The translations under genes and the position numbers were made by a program. The notes under the pieces are model-generated. The model saw only the letters and a list, made by a program, of their open reading frames with translations. It ran no database searches and was not told the DNA's origin. From assembly GCF_024385525.1 (NCBI RefSeq), contig NZ_JANFLU010000011.1, positions 550,066-614,065 of the forward strand: a stretch of 64,000 bases of DNA. Reading direction: 5' to 3'. The first letter of the stretch is position 1. The number at the start of each line of letters is the position of its first letter. This document shows positions 35,037-43,567 of the stretch, piece by piece. This DNA comes from Arthrobacter sp. zg-Y238 (lineage in GTDB: Bacteria > Actinomycetota > Actinomycetes > Actinomycetales > Micrococcaceae).

Positions 35037-38000
35037 GTGGCAGTGCGTGGGGGAAAAGCACGTCTACTCACCCGTAGGCGGCGGAAGGCGGTCTCGGTAG
35101 GGTCGGCTGTCGCCGTCACCACGGCGCTGGTCACCGGAGCCTTGCTATATCCCGGCTTCGCCAGCGCCGATGTGGACCTGAACGACGGCGGCGTCTGGGT
35201 CACCAACCGGACCCAGGGCATGGTCGGCCACCTGAACTACCCCTCCAAGCTCCTGGACGGCGGCTACACCGCCAACAGCGACAATTTTGACGTCCTGCAG
35301 AACGCAGGCACCGTCTACAACCTCAACACCGACCAGTCCAAGATCAGCCCCGTGGACGTGGCCAACGTTGTCCGCGGCGCGGAAGTCCAGCTTCCCGGAA
35401 CGGCCGCTTTCTCCTTCGGCACTGAGACCGCGGCGGTCACCGACCCGGCACAGGGCAGGGTCTGGATTACCCCCGTCAGCGAGATGGGATTCTTCAGCGA
35501 CGGGGAAAACGAGCCCGTACTGGAAGGCAACCCCGGGGTGCTTGCCGCGGTTTCCGCCAGCGACCAAGTGGTTGTTGCAGCACCGGAAGACGGCATGCTC
35601 TACACCTTCGAGAAGGATGAAGACGGCGGTTACGGTGAACCCGAGGGGCAGGAGGCCCCGGCGCTGAAGGACTTCAAGGACGCGCAGATAGCCGCGGTCG
35701 GGAATCAGGCCGTGGTCCTAAACACGGAGACTGAGACGCTGCTGCTACCCAACGGTGAAACGGTCGGCATTCCGGACTCCAAGAACGCGAAACTCCAGCA
35801 GAGCGGGCCGGCGAGCGACTTCGTGGCCATAGCCACGGAGGAAGCCCTTATCCTGCAGCCGCTCGACGGCGGAGATCCGGAAGTCACGGACATCGACGCC
35901 GGCGGCGGGGCTGCCGCACCGGTGAAGCTGGGAGACTGCGTATACGCCGCCTGGGCGGGAGCCGGAACCCACCTGCGGAACTGCGGCAACGATGCCGAGG
36001 ACGCCCGCGAAGACATCCCCGACCTCACCGCGTCCTCCGAGCTGGTCTTCCGGGTCAACCGGGACGTGGTGGTACTCAACGATGTCAACGGCGGTGACGT
36101 CTGGCTGGTGCTCGAAAACATGCAGCTGGTGGATAACTGGGGAGACATCATTCCGCCCCAGCAGGATTCGAGCGACGACGAGGAAGAGTCAGCCAGCGAA
36201 AACCCGGTGAACACCCTTCCCGACCGCACCACGGAAAACCGGCCCCCCTCGGCAGCCGATGACCAGGTTGGTGCCCGTGCAGGGCGCACAACGATCCTCC
36301 AGGTGCTCGAGAACGACAGCGATCCCGACGGCGACCTCCTGACGGCTTCGGTTGTCGGCGACATGCCGCGGGTGGGTTCCGTGGAACCGATTTACAACGG
36401 TGCCGCGTTGCAGATCGTGGTTCCGGGCAATACCGCGGGCGGCACCGGTACCTTCACTTATGAGGTCAGCGACGGACGCGGCGGCACTGACACTGCCACG
36501 GTGACAGTGAATGTGGCGGGACCGGGCGAAAACACGCCTCCGGAGCAGCGGCGGAAGACGAAGATCCTGCTCGAACAGGGAAAATCGGTCAGCCAGAACA
36601 TCCTTAATGACTGGAAGGACGCAGACGGAGACGACCTGGTGCTGGTCAGCGCCGAGCCCACCGAAGACGGGGACCAGATCCGTCCCAGCTCCGACGGCCT
36701 GCTGGACTTCCGGGACGTCGGAAAGACACAGGGGATCAAGGAAGTTTCCGTCACAGTCTCCGACGGCACGGACGAGGTCGAGGGCACGGTGACCTACGAC
36801 GTCCGGCCCGGAGGGGTCCTTCCTCCGGTTGCCAATTTTGACCACGTCACCACCACTGTCGACCAGCCGGTGCAGATGTTTCCGCTGAAGAATGACCTGG
36901 ACCCGGCCGGGGGACAACTGGCCCTGGCCAAGGCCGAGGGTGAAAACGGCGTGGTGGTCACGCCCGATTACCAGACCGGCTCCATCGGTTTCACGCCCAC
37001 GGAAGCCGGGACCTATTACATCGAATACCTGGTGACCAACGGTCCGCAGAGTGCCAACGGCCTCATTCGTGTGGACGTCAATGCTTCCGGCCGCGGCGGT
37101 GTGCCCGTTGCCGTGCGTGACGTCGCCCTGCTGCCCCGCGACGGGAACGTCCTGGTGGATGTGCTGGCCAATGACACCGATCCCGCCGGCGGAATCCTGG
37201 TGGTGCAGTCCATCAGGGCTGCAGATGCCTCGCCTGACTCGCCGGTTAATGTCGCCGTCCTGGACCGTAACCTGCTGCAGATCCACGATGTACGGGGACT
37301 CAACCAGCAAATGGTATTGGAGTATTCCGTTTCCAACGGCACAGCGTCGAAAACGGGGGAAGTCAACATCATCCCCGTTGAGCCGCCGGCAACTCTGCTG
37401 CCGCCCACGGCCGGGGCCGACGAGGCAGTAGTCCGGGTAGGGGACGTGGTGACCATTCCGGTCCTCAACAACGACTCCTCTCCCACGGGCGGAAAGCTGG
37501 CGCTGAACCCGGTACTGCCGCAGGCAGTTGACCCTGCGGACGGACAGATGTTCGTCTCGGACGACAAGCTGCGGTTCGTCGCCGGACCGAATGCGAAGAC
37601 CGTCTACGCCATCTACGAAGTCACCGATGACACGGGACAGAAAAACTCCGCCCAGGTGCGCATCAACATCCGCCCCCGTGACGACGAGAAAAACACCCCG
37701 CCGGTTCCCTTGAACGTCGAGGGACGAGTGGTCGCCGGAACCACGGTCCGCATTCCGATTCCGTTGGACGGACTGGACGCGGACGGGGATTCAGTGGTGC
37801 TCAACGGGATCGGCAGCGCCCCCACCAAGGGCGCCGCCCTGGCGGGTCCGAACTTCATCGACTACACCGCGCTGTCGCAGGCCGCCGGCACGGACTCATT
37901 CACGTACACCGTCCGGGACCGGTTGGGACTGGAAAACACCGGAACTGTTCAGGTGGGAATCGCTCCCGCCGCCCAGGCCAACCAAAAACCAGTAGCGGTT

Positions 38001-41000
38001 GAGGACGCAGTCACTCTGCGCCCGGGACGCGCCCATGCCGTTCCCGTGCTGCGCAACGACTCCGATCCTGACGGCGACCCGATTTCGCTGAACTCATCGA
38101 TGGTCTCCGGCAGCGATCCAGCGCTCGAAACCCGGTCGGACCTTTCCCAGATCCTCCTGAAGTCACCGAAGACACCGGGTACGTACGGTGTCAGCTACGG
38201 AGTCCAGGACAACCGCGGGGCCGCGACCACGGGCAACGTCACCGTGATTGTTGATGAGAACGCTCCGCTGCTGCCCCCGGTTTCGCGCGATGACCTGGTG
38301 GACGCGTCTGAAACACGGGACAAGACCTTTGTGGAAGTTCCGGTACTGGAAAACGACGAGGATCCGGACGGACTCGCCAGCGACATGTCCGTGGAAATCC
38401 TCGGGGACCGACCCACCGCGTCAGTTTCCGATGGAACCGTGCGGGTGGACCTGACCGACGAAGCGCAGATCATCCCCTACACCGCACGGGATGAAGACGG
38501 CGGCACTTCCAGCGCCATCATCTGGGTACCGGGGCTCAGCACGCAGTACCCGATGCTGCGGGAGGCCGAGCCTTTGGAAGTCCAGGCTGGAAGCACCCTG
38601 GACCTGAACCTGAAATCCCTCGTAGTGGTGCGGGACGGCCGCACCCCCCGGATTACCGATGCCGAGTCCGTACGGGCCATTGGCACCAAGGACGGGGGAG
38701 CACGCATCATGGGCACCTCCACTCTGCGCTATGCACCCCACCCGGACTATTCCGGCCTCGGCTCAGTGACCTTTGAGGTTACGGACGGAGCAGGCCCCGA
38801 AGACCCGGACGGACTGAAGGCCACGCTGACGGTGCTGGTAAACGTCATCCCCCTGCCCGAACAGAATTATCCGCCCACTATCAGTTCGGGATCCTTGGAA
38901 GTAGCCAAGGGTGAACCGGTCAAGATCCTGGACCTTGCCGGGCTTGCTTCGGACCCCAACCCCGAGGATGCGGACCGTCTCCGGTTCAAGCTGACTGCCG
39001 GCGTTCCCACCGGCTTCGAAGGTGAACTCGATGGCAGCGAACTGAGGATCGCCGCGAGCGATGACGCAGCCGTCGGGGCCACTGCAGAGATCTGGGTGTC
39101 CGTGACGGACGGGCGCGGCGAACCCGTGGTGGGGCGAGTGGACCTCACAGTTGTGGCTTCGATGCGCTCCCTCCCGGTGGCCAATGACGATGCTGTTCCG
39201 GACGCGGTCCAGGGCCGCGAGGTGACAGTGCCGGTATTGGAGAACGACTTCAATCCGTTTGAGGATAAGCCGCTTGAGCTCGTGGACGTCAGGGCCGACG
39301 GCAACGGCACTGCCGTTATCCAGGGTTCCAACGTAGTGGTGACGCCGGGGGCGGAGTTCGTGGGCAGTATGGGGGTCCAGTACACGGTGCGGGACCGCAC
39401 CGGTGAACTGAGCCGCCAGGCCGTGGGCCAAATCCGCCTGACCGTCCAGGGCAAGCCTGCTGCCCCCTCGACACCCATTGTCGAGTCCACCCGCAGCCGC
39501 ACGGTTGTTCTGACTTGGAGCCCGCCCGCGGCCAACGGTTCACCGATCACCGGCTACACCGTCACCGCGGCCAACGGCTTTAGCCAGGCCTGCCCGGCAA
39601 CGACCTGTACGCTAAACGGGCTCACCAACAACGTGGAGTACGTCTTCCGGGTGACGGCGACCAACGCCCATGGAACATCCGCGCCGTCGCCGACCTCCGC
39701 CGTCGCCCGTCCCGACACCCAGCCTGAGCGTCCTGCGCCCCCTACCTTGGAAGAGGGAGACCGGGAACTGACCGTCAGCTGGATACCGCCGGCCAATGAC
39801 GGCTCACCCATCACGGGATACGAGCTGCAAATCTCGCCCGCGCCGCCCAACGGCGTTGTGCAGAAATCGGCACCCGCTGCAGGCGGCAAGCTGGTGTGGA
39901 CCGGATTGGAGAACGGTACCAGCTACCGCGTGCGGGTCCAGGCCCGAAACTCGGCGCCTGAACCGTCCGAGTTCAGCGAATACTCGGTGCCGGAATTCCC
40001 CAACGGCCTGCCCGGCGCTCCGCCTGCTCCCACCACGGAGAGTGCCCTTCCGCTGGGCAGGGAAACCCAGATCACCGTGAAATGGAGCGAGGCACCCAGC
40101 AACGGCGCACCCGTCCTCGAGTATCGGGTGCACGAGTACCACGGCGAGTCCGTCAGCAGGACCATGGAAAGCGGAAACCAAGTGCCGGAAATGACCGTGA
40201 GGGTGGGGAACTCGGAGTTGGACTACTCCTACGCCATCCAGGCACGCAACCGGAGCGGCTGGGGTGAAATCGGTCCGCGGTCCGCGCCGCGGCGTGCCAT
40301 GGGCGCCCCCGATGCTCCGCCCGCGCCGAAACTGGAGCCGGCAAACACCGGGGGCCCCGGCCGCGCAGTGAAGATTACATTCGCGCCCCTGTCCGCCGCG
40401 GCACGGAACGGCGCGAGCGAACAGGAAGTTACCTACACCGCCAAGTTCTACAGTGACGGAGCTGAAATCCAAACCCGATCGGTCCGCAGCGGGGACGTGG
40501 TGGACGGATTGGTGAACGGGAAAACCATCACCGCTGTCCTGTCAGCTTCCGTGGTGGTGGACGGATCAACCTATCCGAGCCCAGCAGGAAGCTCTTCCCT
40601 CGGCGTAGTTGCGCACGGTGCACCGGGCACACCCTTGGTCACGAAATCGGACGGGGACAGCTTCAAACCGGGCGCATCTGCAACATGGACCCCGCCCGAC
40701 CATAACCAGTTCGACGTCGCCAAGCTGGAGATCAGGGTTGACGATGCAGCCGAGTGGAAGCCCGTCGACGGCAACAAAATCACCATCGACACCGACAGGG
40801 GAGTGGCGCACACGGTGCGGGTGCGGTCCGTCAACTCGGCTAATGCTCCAGGCCCCGAGAGCAGTGTGGTCATGACCACCGGGCCGAAGGTCGACAAGTG
40901 GACGATCGGTGGAGGGCACCACCTACCGCCAAACGACAAGGCATGTATGTCGTCGTTCGCCGGATACGTCGGGACCGGCAAGACCTGCGTCGGCGACCAC

Positions 41001-41171
41001 TGGTTCTGGTACGAAGACACCATCGATGCGAACTGCTACGGCATTGCGTACAACGGTGACGTGTGGTACCGCCAGGACACCGGCAGCAGGCCAAGCAACA
41101 ACGGGTACTTCGTCAACGCAATGCACACCAATATCGGTATCGACCGGCCCGTGGATATGCCGCGCTGTTAG
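35037..41171 (+). CDS. Giant Ig-like/fibronectin type III surface protein of the type VII locus
   Basis: A 2044-aa protein. A basic N-terminus and one hydrophobic segment (about 20-43, then GFASADV) direct export. Residues about 45-370 look like a beta-propeller (VWVTNRTQGMVGHL, RVWITP, DGMLYTF, DVWLVLENM). About eleven Ig/cadherin-like repeats of 90-100 aa follow (about 400-1475), each with P-x-A-x-D-D ... VLxNDxDPDGD. About five FN3 domains (about 1477-1945; SPPAANGSPITGYTV) come next. The last 95 residues form a Cys-containing domain (DKACMSS, GKTCVGD, IDANCYG, MPRC). There is no LPXTG, so anchoring is by the N-terminal helix or by association. GTG 35037 follows GGGGGA. It is the first gene of a plus-strand series with MoxR, DUF58 and kinase genes. 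Confidence 0.85.
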   Translation: MAVRGGKARLLTRRRRKAVSVGSAVAVTTALVTGALLYPGFASADVDLNDGGVWVTNRTQGMVGHLNYPSKLLDGGYTANSDNFDVLQNAGTVYNLNTDQSKISPVDVANVVRGAEVQLPGTAAFSFGTETAAVTDPAQGRVWITPVSEMGFFSDGENEPVLEGNPGVLAAVSASDQVVVAAPEDGMLYTFEKDEDGGYGEPEGQEAPALKDFKDAQIAAVGNQAVVLNTETETLLLPNGETVGIPDSKNAKLQQSGPASDFVAIATEEALILQPLDGGDPEVTDIDAGGGAAAPVKLGDCVYAAWAGAGTHLRNCGNDAEDAREDIPDLTASSELVFRVNRDVVVLNDVNGGDVWLVLENMQLVDNWGDIIPPQQDSSDDEEESASENPVNTLPDRTTENRPPSAADDQVGARAGRTTILQVLENDSDPDGDLLTASVVGDMPRVGSVEPIYNGAALQIVVPGNTAGGTGTFTYEVSDGRGGTDTATVTVNVAGPGENTPPEQRRKTKILLEQGKSVSQNILNDWKDADGDDLVLVSAEPTEDGDQIRPSSDGLLDFRDVGKTQGIKEVSVTVSDGTDEVEGTVTYDVRPGGVLPPVANFDHVTTTVDQPVQMFPLKNDLDPAGGQLALAKAEGENGVVVTPDYQTGSIGFTPTEAGTYYIEYLVTNGPQSANGLIRVDVNASGRGGVPVAVRDVALLPRDGNVLVDVLANDTDPAGGILVVQSIRAADASPDSPVNVAVLDRNLLQIHDVRGLNQQMVLEYSVSNGTASKTGEVNIIPVEPPATLLPPTAGADEAVVRVGDVVTIPVLNNDSSPTGGKLALNPVLPQAVDPADGQMFVSDDKLRFVAGPNAKTVYAIYEVTDDTGQKNSAQVRINIRPRDDEKNTPPVPLNVEGRVVAGTTVRIPIPLDGLDADGDSVVLNGIGSAPTKGAALAGPNFIDYTALSQAAGTDSFTYTVRDRLGLENTGTVQVGIAPAAQANQKPVAVEDAVTLRPGRAHAVPVLRNDSDPDGDPISLNSSMVSGSDPALETRSDLSQILLKSPKTPGTYGVSYGVQDNRGAATTGNVTVIVDENAPLLPPVSRDDLVDASETRDKTFVEVPVLENDEDPDGLASDMSVEILGDRPTASVSDGTVRVDLTDEAQIIPYTARDEDGGTSSAIIWVPGLSTQYPMLREAEPLEVQAGSTLDLNLKSLVVVRDGRTPRITDAESVRAIGTKDGGARIMGTSTLRYAPHPDYSGLGSVTFEVTDGAGPEDPDGLKATLTVLVNVIPLPEQNYPPTISSGSLEVAKGEPVKILDLAGLASDPNPEDADRLRFKLTAGVPTGFEGELDGSELRIAASDDAAVGATAEIWVSVTDGRGEPVVGRVDLTVVASMRSLPVANDDAVPDAVQGREVTVPVLENDFNPFEDKPLELVDVRADGNGTAVIQGSNVVVTPGAEFVGSMGVQYTVRDRTGELSRQAVGQIRLTVQGKPAAPSTPIVESTRSRTVVLTWSPPAANGSPITGYTVTAANGFSQACPATTCTLNGLTNNVEYVFRVTATNAHGTSAPSPTSAVARPDTQPERPAPPTLEEGDRELTVSWIPPANDGSPITGYELQISPAPPNGVVQKSAPAAGGKLVWTGLENGTSYRVRVQARNSAPEPSEFSEYSVPEFPNGLPGAPPAPTTESALPLGRETQITVKWSEAPSNGAPVLEYRVHEYHGESVSRTMESGNQVPEMTVRVGNSELDYSYAIQARNRSGWGEIGPRSAPRRAMGAPDAPPAPKLEPANTGGPGRAVKITFAPLSAAARNGASEQEVTYTAKFYSDGAEIQTRSVRSGDVVDGLVNGKTITAVLSASVVVDGSTYPSPAGSSSLGVVAHGAPGTPLVTKSDGDSFKPGASATWTPPDHNQFDVAKLEIRVDDAAEWKPVDGNKITIDTDRGVAHTVRVRSVNSANAPGPESSVVMTTGPKVDKWTIGGGHHLPPNDKACMSSFAGYVGTGKTCVGDHWFWYEDTIDANCYGIAYNGDVWYRQDTGSRPSNNGYFVNAMHTNIGIDRPVDMPRC

Positions 41172-41222
41172 ACATGCTGCGCTGTGGGATCTCATAACAA
41201 GAACGACTGGAGATATAAGAAG

Positions 41223-42200
41223 ATGGCAATGACTGAAGAACAGGCAGCCTGGTTCGCGGAGACCTTTGAACGGCTCACAGCGAACGTCGGTGAAGCGGTG
41301 CTGGGCAAGAAGGACGTTGTCCGGCTGGTACTGACCGCAATGCTGGCTGAAGGCCATGTGCTGCTTGAAGACGCCCCCGGGACCGGCAAGACCATGCTGG
41401 CCCGTTCACTGGCGGCCACGGTGCAGGGATCCAACTCCCGCATCCAGTTCACCCCGGACCTGCTGCCCTCCGACGTCACCGGCATCACCATCTATGACCA
41501 GAAGCAGCAGCTTTTCGAATTCCACCGCGGGCCCATCTTCGCGAACATCGTGCTTGCGGATGAAATCAACCGCGCTTCGCCCAAGACGCAGTCCGCGTTG
41601 CTGGAGGTGATGGAGGAATCCCGGGTCACTGTGGACGGGGAGACCTACACCCAGGACCGTCCGTTCATGGTGATCGCCACCCAGAACCCGATTGAGCAGG
41701 CGGGTACCTACCGGCTTCCCGAAGCCCAGCTGGACCGCTTCCTCATCAAGACCTCCATCGGCTATCCGGACCACGAGGCAACCCTGGAACTGCTCTCCGG
41801 TTCCTCCACCAGAGACCGCTCGGCGGCCCTCACTCCGGTGATTACGACGTCGGCGGTCCGGGACATGGCCGAGCTGGGCACCACGGTGCATGTGGAACCG
41901 GCGGTGCTGGAGTACATCTCGCACCTCGTGTCAGCCACCCGTACGGCAACCGAAACACGTCTTGGTGTCAGCGTCCGCGGGGCCCTGGCCATGGTTCGGG
42001 TCGCAAAGATCCGGGCAGCGTCGGAGGGGCGGAACTATGTCCTGCCCGACGACGTCAAGGCGCTGGCGCCGGCTGTCTGGACCCACCGGCTGGTCATGGA
42101 CCCGGAAGCCGAGTTTGCCGGAGCCAGCCCGGAAGCCGTTCTGCTGTCAGTGCTCGCCGACGTGGCTGCACCCCAGCAGCGGGCACAGGCGCAGGCCTAG
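41223..42200 (+). CDS. MoxR-family AAA+ ATPase
   Basis: A 325-aa ATPase with Walker A APGTGKT (Lys56), Walker B IVLADEINRASPKTQ, sensor 1 VIATQNPIE and a C-terminal lid containing GVSVRGALAMVRVA. MoxR proteins act as chaperones that help assemble or activate protein complexes, usually together with a VWA/DUF58 partner such as the next gene. ATG 41223 has GGAG 10 bp upstream; ATG 41229 is an alternative. It follows the giant Ig/FN3 gene by about 50 bp and precedes the DUF58 gene by 8 bp, so these are probably co-transcribed. Confidence 0.92.
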   Translation: MAMTEEQAAWFAETFERLTANVGEAVLGKKDVVRLVLTAMLAEGHVLLEDAPGTGKTMLARSLAATVQGSNSRIQFTPDLLPSDVTGITIYDQKQQLFEFHRGPIFANIVLADEINRASPKTQSALLEVMEESRVTVDGETYTQDRPFMVIATQNPIEQAGTYRLPEAQLDRFLIKTSIGYPDHEATLELLSGSSTRDRSAALTPVITTSAVRDMAELGTTVHVEPAVLEYISHLVSATRTATETRLGVSVRGALAMVRVAKIRAASEGRNYVLPDDVKALAPAVWTHRLVMDPEAEFAGASPEAVLLSVLADVAAPQQRAQAQA

Positions 42201-42208
42201 GGACGACC

Positions 42209-43567
42209 ATGCCAAAGTTTCCCGGGCGCACCGGCCGCTGGAGCCGGCGCGCCGCAGTCAGCCTGCGCCGGCGCGTCCTGCGGCTGCGTCGTGCATTCCT
42301 CCGCTCCGCTTACTGGCGGGCCGCAGCACCCAAACTGGCACCGGCCGCCCGGCGCCTGGCTCCGGTGCTGGAACGGACGGGAGCCGGACTTGGCTCGGCG
42401 GGACACCGCCTGCGGGCCGCCATGGCAGCTGTCAGCCCGCTGGGCTGGCTGGCCGTGGGGCTCACCTTCGTTCTTGTTCTCCTCGGCACGGTGTTCAACT
42501 GGCAGGAGGCGCTGGTTGCCGCCGTCGGCTCCGGTGTCCTGCTGGTGCTGGGAACGGCGTTCGTCGTCGGCCGGCTCTCCTATGACGTGGCACTGGACCT
42601 GGCCCGCACCCGGGTTGCCGTCGGCGATGCCGCGGTAGGCAGCCTCAGCATCACGAGCACGGCCGCGCGGTCGATGCTTCCGGTGACCTTTGAGCTTCCG
42701 GTGGGCGGAGCCGTCGCCGCGTTCGACCTGCCCCGCATGCGTCCGGGACAGACACATGAGGAACTCTTCAGTATCCCTACGCGCCGGCGAGCCGTCATTG
42801 GCGTGGGCCCCGTGGAGTCCGTGCGCCAGGATCCGCTGCGGCTGATGGGCAGGCGGCTCATCTGGGCCGATGCCGTGGACCTGTACGTGCATCCCCGCAC
42901 CGTGTCCCTGAGCGGTTCCACCACGGGATTCATCCGGGACCTGGAAGGCGAGCCCACAACGGACCTGTCCAGTTCGGATGTGGCCTTCCATGCCCTCAGG
43001 GCCTATGTTCCCGGTGATGACCGCCGGCACATCCACTGGAAGACCACCGCGCGGACGGGCACCCTGATGGTCCGCCAGTTTGAAGAAACCCGGCGTTCCC
43101 ACGTGGCGGTCGCACTGTCTTTGAGCAGCGCCGAGTACGCCTCCGAGGAGGACCTGGAACTGGCGGTTTCGGTTGCGGGTTCACTGGGAGTCCAGGCGTT
43201 CCGCGAACAGCTGGCATTGTCGGTACTGACCCAGGACGGGCCGCTGCGCTGCGTGACTGCCGGTGCCATGCTGGACGGCCTCACCGTGGCAGAGGGCCAG
43301 ACACGCACCTCCGGGATCGTCGACCTCGCCCGGATCACGGCGGACGCCGTGCCCAACGCCTCCGTCGTGTTCCTTGTTACGGGTACCGAACCCAACGGCG
43401 CCGCGCTGCGGTCCGCCTCGATGAAGGTTCCGCCGGGCATCCGCTGCATTGCGCTGCGCTGCGGGACGGGCATGGAACCGGCTTTGGCCGCCATAGGTGA
43501 GCTCGCGGTGCTGGACATCGGGGATCTCGATAGCCTCCCCGGCGTGCTGCGGAAGGCGGTCGCGTGA
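42209..43567 (+). CDS. DUF58 domain-containing membrane protein
   Basis: A 452-aa protein. A basic N-terminus (SRRAAVSLRRRVLRLRRAF) is followed by two close membrane helices (about 77-97 and 100-120). A large cytoplasmic part contains YVPGDDRRHIHWKTTARTG, the DUF58 signature, then MVRQFEET and a VWA-like fold. DUF58 proteins partner MoxR ATPases. Its stop overlaps the next start as GTGA, implying coupled translation with the transglutaminase-like gene. The MoxR/DUF58/TgpA-like triad is a common bacterial module; its fusion into a type VII locus is the notable point. Confidence 0.9.
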   Translation: MPKFPGRTGRWSRRAAVSLRRRVLRLRRAFLRSAYWRAAAPKLAPAARRLAPVLERTGAGLGSAGHRLRAAMAAVSPLGWLAVGLTFVLVLLGTVFNWQEALVAAVGSGVLLVLGTAFVVGRLSYDVALDLARTRVAVGDAAVGSLSITSTAARSMLPVTFELPVGGAVAAFDLPRMRPGQTHEELFSIPTRRRAVIGVGPVESVRQDPLRLMGRRLIWADAVDLYVHPRTVSLSGSTTGFIRDLEGEPTTDLSSSDVAFHALRAYVPGDDRRHIHWKTTARTGTLMVRQFEETRRSHVAVALSLSSAEYASEEDLELAVSVAGSLGVQAFREQLALSVLTQDGPLRCVTAGAMLDGLTVAEGQTRTSGIVDLARITADAVPNASVVFLVTGTEPNGAALRSASMKVPPGIRCIALRCGTGMEPALAAIGELAVLDIGDLDSLPGVLRKAVA

